Assembly (NCBI GenBank): GCA_011634665.1
Contig: WAEK01000021.1
Location: 360,501-424,500 of the forward strand
Direction: 5' to 3'
Source of the DNA: Mortierella sp. BCC40632
Lineage: Eukaryota > Mortierellomycota > Mortierellomycetes > Mortierellales > Mortierellaceae
Length of the DNA stretch: 64,000 nt
A program made the translations under genes and the position numbers. Position 1 is the first letter of the stretch; the number at the start of each line of letters is the position of its first letter. Shown here in pieces: positions 47,663-58,754 of the stretch. Below the pieces are notes generated by a model. That model was not told where the DNA came from, made no database searches, and worked only from the letters and a program-made list of their open reading frames with translations.

Positions 47663-49427
47663 TGAAGGACTTGGGGGTCAGAATGACCGTGTCTCTCCAG
47701 TGGCTATTGGCCTGTGGGTCATGATGGAAATCTAAGGACTCTAAGAGGCCAGGAAGAATGGCGTGAGGCATGGAAGAGGGCTGATATGAAATGAACAAAG
47801 CAGCGACCTGGATCGCACCCAAGGAATGCAGGTCTTTGTCATGGCATCGGAACAGACAGAGAGCGATTGATCGACGTTACACCAGAGCAGCATCGACCCA
47901 ACAACACCTGTTTTCTCTGACCTTGTTCCCTAACCTCTCCGCTTTCTCCCTATTCCTATTCATTTCTAGTGCTTTTGCTTTTTGGCAACAATATCCGTCT
48001 GATCATCGAAAATTATCTCAAGTATGGAATCCTGATCTCGTTCCCAGGATCCAAGGTGTCAAAGCAAGACTGGATCTTGACGGCACTCACACATGCGCTC
48101 TTGCCTATTAACCTTTTGATCGCCTACAAGCTGGAGCAGTGGGCAAAGAAGAGGGCCATGGGTTCTCGTAAGCACCGTTCCGAAGAGGCTACACCTTCGG
48201 GCACGGCTGTTGCTGCAGGAGTCAACAACAAGAAGCAAGGAAAGGTGCTCAGCGCTGACGAGCAGGTGGCGGCTGATCAGAAGGTTGTGGGCTGGCTCCA
48301 CGTCCTGAACTTGTTCTCCATCATTGCCTGGCCATCGTTCATGTCTTACTACGTCATCTTCCACCCATTCATGGCTATGTCCTGTCTACTTAACAGCTGC
48401 ATCCTGTTCCTCAAGTTGACTTCTTTTGCACTGGTGAACAATGACTTGAGAGCGGCCTACATCTTTGATCAGCCCGCGGAAAAGTTCCCACACCTGGCCA
48501 AGGTCCATGACAACAACAATGGCTCTAACGAAGCAAACGACGCTGACAAAGAAAAGAAGAGCGACGTGTTCACTTATGATGTTCAATACCCAGACAACAT
48601 CACGGTAAAGAACGTTGGTTACTTTTGGCTTGCACCAACGCTTTGCTACCAGCCCTCATACCCACGGACGACTGTTTTCAGGAAATCATTCTTTTTCAAG
48701 CGTCTGTTGGAGATTGTGACATCTCTCGGAATGATGTATTTCCTTATTGAGCAGTATGCAACACCAACCTTGCAAAACTCTGTCCGGTTCTTTGATCAGC
48801 TTGCGTTGGGCGCACTCTTGGAGAGAACTCTCAAGCTGAGCACGACCAGTGTCATCATCTGGTTGCTCATGTTCTATACCTTTTTCCATTCAACCTTGAA
48901 CGCCTTGGCCGAGGTAAGGCTAATCATATATGTTTTTAATATGCCCAGGGATTAGAATTCCTCTATTACGTACAGTGTACTGATGTTGATTTGTTTGTTT
49001 GATTTAGGTGTTGTATTTTGGAGACCGCTGTTTCTATCGAGCATGGTGGAATGCAACCAACTTGGGCTCTTATTGGAGACTGTGGAATCTGCCTGTGTAT
49101 ACGTTCTTTAAGCGTCACGTATACCTTCCACTCCTTGCCAAGGGTTACCGACCTATGTGGGCCTCAGTCATTATCTTTACCATTTCGGCCATCTTGCACG
49201 AGGTTCTGATCGGTTTCCCGACTCATATGATCCTAGGCTATGCCTTTGCAGGAATGTTTTTCCAGATTCCATTGATTGCACTCACACAACCGCTGGAGAA
49301 GTGGCGCGGTGCCGGTAGTGGTTTGGGTAACATGATCTTTTGGGTGTCCTTTACGATTGTTGGACAGCCAGCATGTGCCCTTTTGTACTATTACCACTGG
49401 ACAAAGAAGCATATGGACGGACAGTAA
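47227..49427 (+). CDS. DGAT1/SOAT-type MBOAT acyltransferase
   Basis: An ER membrane-bound O-acyltransferase that by family makes triacylglycerol (acyl-CoA:diacylglycerol) or steryl esters. Three exons (47227-47425, 47970-48913, 49008-49427) join in phase to 520 residues, normal length. The conserved start of the transmembrane domain is FVNLGMLLLFGNNIRLIIEN across intron 1. Further landmarks are CYQPSYPRT, RSFFFKR-like FRKSFFFKRLLEIV and the C-terminal catalytic block with SAILHEVLIGFP, where His445 is the MBOAT active-site histidine. The acyl-CoA binding motif FYxDWWN reads FYRAWWNATN here, with Ala393 (codon 49041-49043) in place of Asp. Plant/animal DGAT1-like features (CYQPSYPRT, PEN spacing) favour DGAT over sterol acyltransferase. 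Intron 1 (544 nt) contains an A-run of 35. Hydrophilic loop residues about 130-170 are Lys/Ala-rich. Confidence 0.92.
47625..47659 (+). repeat. A35 homopolymer in DGAT1-like intron 1
   Basis: Thirty-five consecutive A, the longest homopolymer I noticed in the window, lying inside the first intron. Confidence 0.95.
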
Positions 49428-51892
49428 ATGTAGAAGCCTTGCTCCTCCCCCTGTTTGACAGACTACTCTTTTCTTTCCTCAGAGCTAAAAAAGAGCGAAC
49501 ATTGGTTGATTATCCCACCAGTACACATTTTTGCATTTTCTCATAAAATCAAATATCAATTCTAATGAAAGCGAGAAGTGGCAGTGAGCGGAGGAATTTA
49601 TCCGAGAGTTGGGCTAGGAAACAGAGAGGACGATGGGAAGTTATCCTTGATGTGGTTTTCTTTTGTAAGGTGTCTTGGCGTTTTTCCCTACGGCTACCTT
49701 CTTTTTCTCATTTGGATGGTATGATTGGATGACTTTACTTGGCAGGAGCTCTCGAGGAATACCACGAAAGATACAACCCATCGTTAGTCTCTTGAGGAAT
49801 TGCAAACGGTTCTTTACGCCAGGGCTACTCTTTGGTCTACGGGCATTCTTTCATTTTTTTTTTTTTTAGTCAAATGTATTTCGTTTTACCAGGGAGAGAA
49901 GGAAGGAGGAGTTGGTCCATGGTTGAGCCTTGGACTGTAAAGAGCAATGTATCATTGTTGTCCTGTTTGATATTAGGGATCTTCGGGAGCAAACTACTCT
50001 AAGGGGTGCCCACTCACTTTACGCACGAAACAAATCCAATTGAGCTGTTTGCGCGTGTCATCAATTGTTCGGGCCGCCTTTCCTTTTAAAAAATATTCGC
50101 CGATTCCACTGCAAGAAGCCATTTGCTCTCTCTCTCTCCCTCTCTCTCTCTCTCTCCCTCTCTCTCTCTTATCATTTGTTTTCCACGAAACCCCCTCTCA
50201 ATAGCCAGTAGGTTCAACTTGTTACATCATGTTTATTTGTTCCCAGAATTGTGGGTCTTTCCCCCTTTTCGGAGTGTCAACAGGTGGGAAGAATAAGGGA
50301 GGATAGTGGCCACGAGTCTTGCTCCATAGAGCGGAAAAAAAAAAAAAAAAGGGCTCGACCTTCGTTTTAAGGAGGAAGGGCCCAATACAGCCGATGCGAG
50401 CGCAAAATGAGCAAGGGGCTAGCTATGAGTGGCAAGTACAAAAAGAAAGAACGATGGAGAAAGAGGAGGGAAAAGGAGGGGGGCGGAGGGAGTGAGGATC
50501 GGGCCTGTCAGGAACAGAAAAAGGGCCTGTGATGTCTGCTGGCTGACTGGTGGGCAGCAGCACGACTAGGAGTCATACGGGTCATCTTATCGACTATGTA
50601 CTTTGGATGTTCAGATATTAGAGGCTGCAACACAATCTAGAGTGGCAAGGAGTGGGATCCATTGACCACGTCTTTCTTTTTTTTTTTTTTTTTTTTTCAT
50701 CGATGTGTGGCCAGATACAATCAGGGGGCATGGGGATGGGGGGTTGACGAATAGGGAAGAAGTGGGGAGGAGGACAGAGCGAGTCCAGCAGCCCAAGATT
50801 TCCATTTTTAGGCGACGGACAATTCTCCGCCCCGAATACCAAACAGAGATGCGAGACAAGCGATGGCCCCATCTTCATGGAGATCGATCGATGGATCGAT
50901 CATTCAACGATGGGACATCCAGTCGGGTAGTGCGCGGCTGTTGGTTCTGGGACCAAGAAGAGACAGACAGCATAGGACTAGGCTGGTTTGCGCGTATCTT
51001 TTCCACTTCTCCCCTTTCTTTTCTTTCTTTTCTTTCTTACCTTTCTTTTTGCTTCCTCCTCAACCCCCCTCCTCCTCCTCCTCCTCCTCCTCTTCCTCCT
51101 CTTCCACCACCTCCTCTTCTTTCTTCCTTTAGGCGCTGTTGGGCCGCGACGGCTGTGGCTCGTGTCGTGTCGCTGCACTGCGCTGCACTCTGCAATCGTT
51201 TGTGTTCTTGCGCCTGCATCCAGGTCCTGCCTGGCCATCAGTTGCAAGCTTGCCGCCAGTTGTTTCCGCATGCCTTATTGCCGCGCGCGCTCTCTCTCTT
51301 TCTCTCTATCTCTTTCCTTCTCTCTTTCCATCTCTTGCTCGCTTTTACCACCTCCGCTCTCTTCCTCTCTCTCACCCGCCGCATCCTTCTTACCTGCGGC
51401 TTCTCCTGTGGCAGTTTCTCCTGTGGCCCCGCCAGACGACCACATCCGTGCCGCGTGACCCTCTCGATGGAATGGTTAATATTTGTCCATTCGGTCCAGT
51501 TCCGATTGCTGCATCGATGTCTCTTATGATCCCTCTGCACATTTGACACTGTTATTATTCTACCCACTAGACCCTTCATATCCCTGCGTTACCCCCATTC
51601 TCTCCCCTTCTCGAGCTCACCCCATTCCAACCTCGCTCATTCCGTTGCAAACGCAATCGAAACCAACACCGCTGTTTACCCTTCTCTCTAAAAAAAAAAA
51701 AAAAAAAAATCAGCCTAACGCGACACTCCAACGACTCTGCAGCTTGTCTACTGTCTTGTCATTGTCCCATCCGCTCCACCTAGTCAGCACCGGTCACTCG
51801 CCTGTTTGACTTCCCCCTCTCTGACCCAACCCACGGCCCCACAGAGCCTCGACTGAGTGCTCTGGGTACCAAGAGGGTATTGACACACACTA
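49428..51892. other. Intergenic region and CT-rich leader of amino-acid transporter
   Basis: No gene is supported. It includes CT repeats at about 50132-50170, an A-run at 50336-50350, a T-run at about 50677-50697, a CTC repeat at about 51069-51092 and a long C/T-rich zone at 51000-51410. The 825-nt frame from 50705 translates to low-complexity Ser/Leu/Pro and is rejected. Confidence 0.6.
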
Positions 51893-54800
51893 ATGACATC
51901 CACGAATGAGTTTGAACGGCTCTCCGTGCCAGGAGCCCTTCGGTCAGGGCTCTGCATGTCCCCAACTTTGACCACGACGCCTACACCGGGACCATCACCA
52001 TCACCACCACTGCCACCACCACTACCAATAACAAACGGGACTGACCAAGAACCCATCAATGGAGGAGCTACTCAAAACAATCTCGCCATCCTCTCTCGAT
52101 CCGATTCTCATCGCTCTCACCGCTCTTCGGCCGCCTCGTCCACGCGACGTAGTATCCGGTCAATCCGGAGTCACGTCTCCAGCTTCCAGAATGTGCGCTT
52201 TGACCCCGAGCCAATTAAGGACATCAGCTTCTGGGGAGGAGTCGCGCTCCTGATCTCGAACATGACCGGTCCGGGGCTTGTCACGGTACCTATCATTGCC
52301 CAGTCTGCAGGTTGGCTCCCAACGCTCCTTGGATTTGGGCTGGTGGCGGCACTCAGCACGCTCAGCAGTTTGTTCATCTGTGAAGCTATGACAGAGGTTC
52401 CAGGAAACGAGTTCTTCCAGTCAAATGTAAGGGGGCAAGGGACCTTTATTTTGTGGGTTGCGGTCGCATTTGGGTCCAATAGGCCCCATGTTTTAATAAT
52501 AATTATTTTTATGCTGACTCGTTCTCTTTCTGTTTCTCTGCTTCTCTCTCTCTCTCTGTCTGTCTGTCCATATGTCTGTCTCTCTTTCTTTTCTTTCTTT
52601 CTTCTTTCTTTCTCTCTTTCTTTCTCTCTATCTCTCTCTCTGTGTGTGTGTGTCTCCTTCTTCTCTTGGTGCTGCATACTTTTGCACAGGTCGAGTTCTC
52701 AAACCTGATCTTGTGCTTCTTTGGAAGGCGATACCACCTACTGGTTCAGATCATTTGCTTCCTGGCCATGCAAACAACCAACATCGCCTCCATCGCAGTC
52801 TCGGCTCAGCTGTTTGACAACCTCCTGATCAAGATCTTTCATCAGACATGTGGTATCCAGGTTTACCCTCAAGCCGGGTTTGTCTGCGTCACTGAACAAC
52901 TCAGGGCCGCTAGCCCCTTCTCGGGCGTGATGATCATGAGTGCAGGCGTGCTCCTGGCCTTCTCAATGATCCTCCCCCTGGGCCTCCTTAAGTTGAGCGA
53001 AAACATCTGGGTGCAACTCCTCTCTTTTGTCCTGATCCTCTTCATCGTCTGCCAATGGATTGTCACCTTCATCACCCATGGCCTCGACACCACCCTTGTT
53101 CCTGCCGTAGGGACTGATATCTCTCAAACCTTTGGCACCATTCTCTTCAATTATGCCTTCATCACCACCGTGCCTTCCTGGGCAAATGCCAAAAAGCCAA
53201 ATGTCTCTATTCACAAGACTGTCACATGGAGCGTCAGCGTTACGACCATCATGTACCTCATGGTAGCCATCCTAGGTGGTATGGCTTACCAGATTCCCAA
53301 CAATTCGTCTCTTATCCAGGCAATGAACTCGGCCCCAGATGCGTCTGTGCTCTCACAAGTCACCGGTTACATGTTTCCCATTGCTGCACTCATCACATCG
53401 ATTCCAATCAACATTATTGTCATCCGGTACAATCTCATCCAGTCTGGAGCTTGCAACATGCTGTGGGCCAACACTCTTTCCGGAGCTCTCCCATGGTTAA
53501 TTGCGATTCCCTGCATGACCGGTTCTGGGTTGGGAACCGTTATCAATTGGAGCTCACTCTTTCTGGTCTCAACCGCCAATTTTATCATCCCATTCATCCT
53601 CTACATTTACTCGAAAAAATATCGAGATCGACTTCATAAACTTCCTATAATCGAGATGGAGCAACAGGCGAGGTTATCAAGAGAGCTTTCGAGAAGCTCT
53701 TCTTCAGGTCACTCACGACGTGGCACCAGTATCACTGGATCTATCCGTCGACGAATTCACTCCATCACTCATACGGATCTAGCGAACACCCCGCCCACAG
53801 GGATCGCAGCAGCTACAGTGGTTCCTGTTGCACTTGGACTAGGGAGTGGAGGAGCGATTCGTCAGAGTGTGTCGGATGACTACTTACCGGGAGAGATGCG
53901 GACCACAGGAACTCACCGAAGGCATCACAGCCATCAGAATGCAGCTGTTAGGACAAGTGTCCTTTATGAGATGACGGCGGATCAGCCCAATGGACCTTAC
54001 TTTTGCTACTACAAGGATGGCGAGTTATATGAACGAGAGTCGGCTCCAGAACAACCTGGTCATGGTCGTGCAGGGTCTCAATCCCAATCGTCCTCCACCC
54101 AACGGCCTTCTGGCGTCTCAACGGTTGTGTTGCACGATCCTGTTACTGAAATGGCTCAACGTAAGGCAGCTCTTCCCAGGAGAGTCTCCCACAAGGACAA
54201 ACTCCTATCCATGATCTCGGATAGGCATAAGCGAACGTTGGAAGAGCAAGAGAAGCGAATGCGTGAGGAGCAAAACGAAAAGCCTGTGCCGCCCATGATT
54301 TTGCTCAGTCAGAGCACAGCCGATATGGCGGCAGACCCAGATCTAGACGAAAAGACGCGATCTGATTCGGAGCATCCTTCACATGAGCGAGCTTCGATCG
54401 AATGTGAGAGCTATAGCGAAAAGGAAGTAAGTTCCGGTGCCGAGAATGGTCCTAGTCCCGAAAAAAGCTCGAGAAGAGGCACACGAGCCAAGAAAAGGTT
54501 CAATCGCAGGAGCTCTGTTGTCCAGGCTCAACCACCAGCTTCATCCCCATCCCCATCCCCAATGCCATCACAAGGACCACAGCACGGCATTCATCGATCG
54601 ACATTGACATTACCACCTTCCTCGCCACCTTCGCGTCTTGGCAGCCCTCCGGCCGAAAACCGAGGCACGGTTGATGCACGGATGAGTAATCCTGCAGCAC
54701 GTCAGGAAAGACCAGATCCACAGGGACCAGAGCCGTCACCGACATTAAGTCCACCCAGATCGCCCTCAAGCCCTCGGCGATCCACTTCCCGTCGTTCACA

Positions 54801-56826
54801 ATCGATGGGGGTTACGTCCATTGGGGCCTCTAGCCACTACGTTTCACGAAATTCTTTGAAACCAGAGACAAAACAGGGTTCGAGTCGATTTGGGCTGGAT
54901 GGATCTGGTGGTCAGACCTCGCCCTCACCCTTTAGTTCACAGGGACATCCTTCCCCTTCTGTGTCCGACTCGGGTGCGAGCATCCATTCCTTAGATCGAC
55001 GTGTATCTTTCTCGGACGGACCTCGTCTTTCCGTCTCTCCTCTCGAACTGGAACGCAAACCATCGTTCAGTAGCGAGACCAAGCGAGTAGTGATGGCGGC
55101 TGTCCACTCCTTGACGAGCAGTGGGTCTCGTTTTGGTTCGAGCACCAGCCTAGGCTCATCCAAAGAGAGCAAACAATTAGCTCGAGAGTGGAAGAAGACT
55201 CTACTAGAGAATGAAGACGAGGGACAACGGAGTGAATGGCAAGGTGAAGAATTTGACGATGGCGAACACGATGGCCTTGGACCAGAAGTGAAGCATGCGG
55301 ATGGTAATGGTGGTGGTAACAGTGGTGGTGCAGGAGGTAGTAAAGGTAGTGGACAAAGTCTCTTTACGGATGCAATGCTGCTGGATCATGACCCAGAAAA
55401 CCGGCGTGATTCAATGGGTCGGATGGCAGCCGCATTTGTTTCCCAGCCTGGTGCATTTTTGATCCAAACGCTGCCTTTCAGGCGAGAAGATGTACCCAAT
55501 CAAGAGGGAGAGATGGTCCACTCGGATCTGGCAGCCAAAGGCACTGAAGGACCAGTGTCCCTACCATTCAACCCGTTGTTCTCTCCTTCGACGCCATTGT
55601 CGGCCGAAATGGCCATCCAGCCCCGCAATCATACTAGGACAGTCTCGGCATCAGCGGCGTTACAACGGCGAGGAAACCAGGCCAACCTTTTTACAGGCCG
55701 AGCCGTCTTGTCTCATTCTCCCCAAGGACATGGCCCTGATCAGCTGCAAGGTCGTCGAGCCCCACGAACCCGAGGAGTGACTAGTGTATCGTCTCATGCT
55801 TTGGCATTACTCTCACCATCGATGCTCTTTCATGGTCAAACATTGGCAACAATCCCATCTTCTCCGAGCATGATTGCTGAGTTCCAAGACTTGGTCTCAC
55901 CCTTGGCGAGGTCTGAGCCAGGCTCACCCTCGTTGATCAACAAACGTGCCAGTCCTACGAATCGTCATTACAGGCGACTGACCAGTGGTAGCCGGACTCT
56001 GAACGCACCCTTTCAAAGTGGCAACAATTATTCGATCCCAGGATTCAGTCCTAGTCAGCCCTCGTTCCCAGCTACTCCTATGACCACGGGCCATGTCCAG
56101 AACATTTATCAGCACCTTAACCACTATCAGAATCATCACCAACAGCAACCCTCCCTTCCACTCCAAAATCAATGGACTTCATGGTTCAATAAGAAGCGTC
56201 ACTCCAGGAACCCTAGTCGAGCTACGATGGCGAGTTGTCCTCCCTTTTCGGTGACGATGGGTGGCGTGAACCCGCCATCTCCATATCCACCTACACTGGA
56301 GGCAATCGGAGAGGGTGCAGGCCGGGTGACAGCGGAGCAATTACAAGATCCTGCCAAGCCAGTTTATGAGGAGACAATGGCAGCGACAACCATGATGACA
56401 TTAGTAGATACTCAGAGCAATGCCACTTATGGGGGAGCAAATGCAGGCATGAGTGGATCAGGATCAGGAGTGTCCCCAGGAAGGACCACCAGTCCATTCA
56501 TACATCGGCGACAGATTAGTTCTGTAGCAAGTATGGATATGAGTCATGAACGGGAACAGGATAGTGACCTACAGGAACCTTGGTTGCCTCCTTTCTCTCC
56601 TCCACCGGCCCCTCCTTCATCCGTGACGGGATTCCAGCTTCCACAGTATAGGACGGACACTGCACTTGCCTTGTGGGGGCTCCGAGCAATCCCGAGTTGG
56701 ATCCCGTTTTCGAGTCTGAAGATTGCTTGGAGTTCGCTTGCGATCTTGGTAGTGACGATTGGAGGCACAATCGTGTATGATTTTGTGCAGCTTGGATTGG
56801 GCAATGATCTTGTCTCTGGATCCTGA
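51893..56826 (+). CDS. AAAP-family amino-acid transporter with giant C-terminal extension
   Basis: A multi-span amino-acid/auxin permease-like transporter. Two exons (51893-52426 and 52690-56826) join in phase 0 to 1,556 residues. Residues 1-105 are a Ser/Arg/Pro-rich cytosolic tail. The core (about 105-488) begins ISFWGGVALLISNMTGPGLV, the typical AAAP first helix with its broken Gly segment. It continues with about ten more spans, including TFGTILFNYAFITTVPSWAN, GYMFPIAALITSIPINIIVI and WSSLFLVSTANFIIPFILYI. Residues 489-1519 are disordered, rich in Ser, Pro, Arg and His, with an SPSPSPMPS repeat and many SP/RRxS phosphorylation-like sites. Near the very end lies a hydrophobic segment, AWSSLAILVVTIGGTIVYDF (about 1524-1543), that could be an extra membrane anchor. 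Family members are usually 450-700 residues. The exon 2 frame is open through the whole tail, so it is a genuine fusion or extension, not a mis-join. Confidence 0.9.
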
Positions 56827-57351
56827 AAAAAAAGGGAGGTAGTCTCTATGATCAGTGGTGGTCAAAAGTGAAAAGAAAAGAGAATGAAAAAAGAAAGAAA
56901 GATAGAGGGGATATGACGAGGAAGAGGGAGATGAGGAGGAGTTGTTCAAGCATTATGCAGCATTGTACTATAATATTCGTATCGTTCAATAAAAGCGTCA
57001 TCCATGCCTACATTACCACCTCTCTCTCTCGCTTTTTTTCTTTCTTACCTAATTACCTCCAGTGAGTTGAATGGGCTACGCCACTAAAAGAGAATGAGTA
57101 GAAGAAAAAAAAGGGATTACCTTCGCGACTACCATACACATTTGGTCCAAAAAAAGTAATAATTAGGTCCGCCTTCCCCACATCAATGGATCAAATGCAT
57201 AGCCCATAAAGCATTGCTTTCGGGACCCTTTCTCTTCTCCCTGGTGGAGAGCCCGGCAGACACTAAGCGACTTGACATGTCCAAGCGGAGAGGATGCAAT
57301 AAAACTCTTTAATTCTCTACTTTTGGATCTGATTTTGGGATAAGGAAATAG

Positions 57352-57419
<68 letters not shown>

Positions 57420-58105
57420 AGATGCTGCAGAATTCAAGAAAGGCATAAAAAAGGCGGTGCAAAATGTGGTCCTGTTTACACAGGCGGAAATCCCTTGCAT
57501 CCATCCCGGACCCCAAAGGTGTTAAAAAAAGGGGGGCTCTCCCGAAATAGCTAAATGCACTCAGTAGCCGTACTCAGTAATGAATAGAGATGATACCGGA
57601 TGCAGAAGAGCCCTTGATGGGCGAAGCATTGGACCCTTTTTTTTTCCTGCTTTTTGTCCAATTCTCCATAACCCAGTATTTTTCTTTGCGGAAAAGAAGG
57701 GATAGAGTGAAGGAAGAGTAAAAAAGAAGGGACTAGAGAAAGAGGGAGAGTTGCAAGGCAGCTCGACCCCCCACCCCCTCTCCTTCCCTCTCCTTCCCTC
57801 CCCTTCCCTCTTCCTTTCTTTCTGCACGTATCCTTAATGCATTGTTGTTGATTTGGTCCAAAAGGTGACAAAATGAAGTGTCCCTCTTTTTGCGCTGGTC
57901 CGCTCTCACCTACCTCCTCTCTCTCTCTCTTCTTTCCCCTACCCATCCTACCCTATTCCCTCCATCTCCTTTCTCTTCCCTCCCTCCTTCCCTCCCTCCA
58001 ATCCCATCCCACTTACCCCCAGATTTTCTTCCCTCCCTACTAAGCATGCATACAATGCTGACATTGGTCTGCATAAAGCATTTTGGTAATTCGAAAAAAG
58101 ACCAA

Positions 58106-58140
<35 letters not shown>

Positions 58141-58754
58141 AGGGAAGGGTACAAGTTAGATGGGGAACACACGATGGTCTAGGATACACCCGAAGGAAAA
58201 AAAAAATACCTCATGGAAAAAAAAAAAAAGACCAAAAAGATATGTATTTTGCTTGAAGCCTTCCAGCCATTGTTTTCTTTTAATAGTGAATAGTCATCAA
58301 GATATCGACAAAAATATAAATATACAGATTTGCTGCAATTGAGTGAGAAGTCAAGAAAGAAAGAAAGAAAGAAAAAGAGATGTGTCTGCGTGTCTGTGTG
58401 TTGTCTGTGTGGAGAGGGTGAGGGGGTATCAGAGGACATTGGATATGAACAGAAAAATGAGCGCGTTAAAAGAAAATGAGTGAAAACATACAGAGGAAGC
58501 AGTGGACTATTGTGGGGGTGGAGCATGAAAGTAGAATAAAAAAAAATAACAAGAGAGAAGGGTATACAGTAATCAAGAGAACATTGAAAGAGTCGGTAAA
58601 GAGAAAGTGCGTATGAGAGATGAGGGTCGTAAAATACGTGTGTGTGTGAGAGAGTGTGAGAAAAGAGAGACTGTACAGATAAGGATATCAATCAAAAAGT
58701 AAAAGAAGAAGAAAAAAAGGGTTCGACTATACGAAGCTAATCCCAACTTTCTCT
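56827..58754. other. Intergenic region between convergent transporter and zinc-finger genes
   Basis: 3' flanks of convergent genes. An AATAAA at 56988-56993 lies 162 nt past the transporter stop and is a plausible polyadenylation signal. It also holds a (GA)n run of about 63 nt (57353-57415), another at 58109-58138 and A-runs near 58198-58229. No gene seen. Confidence 0.65.
57353..57415 (+). repeat. (GA)n microsatellite, longest dinucleotide run
   Basis: About 31 uninterrupted GA units between convergent genes, the longest dinucleotide repeat in the window. Confidence 0.95.

Noticed and set aside
50705..51529. Plus-strand open frame of 274 codons
   Set aside because: Composition is repeat-driven Ser/Leu/Pro with no motif; it lies in the CT-rich leader of the transporter.
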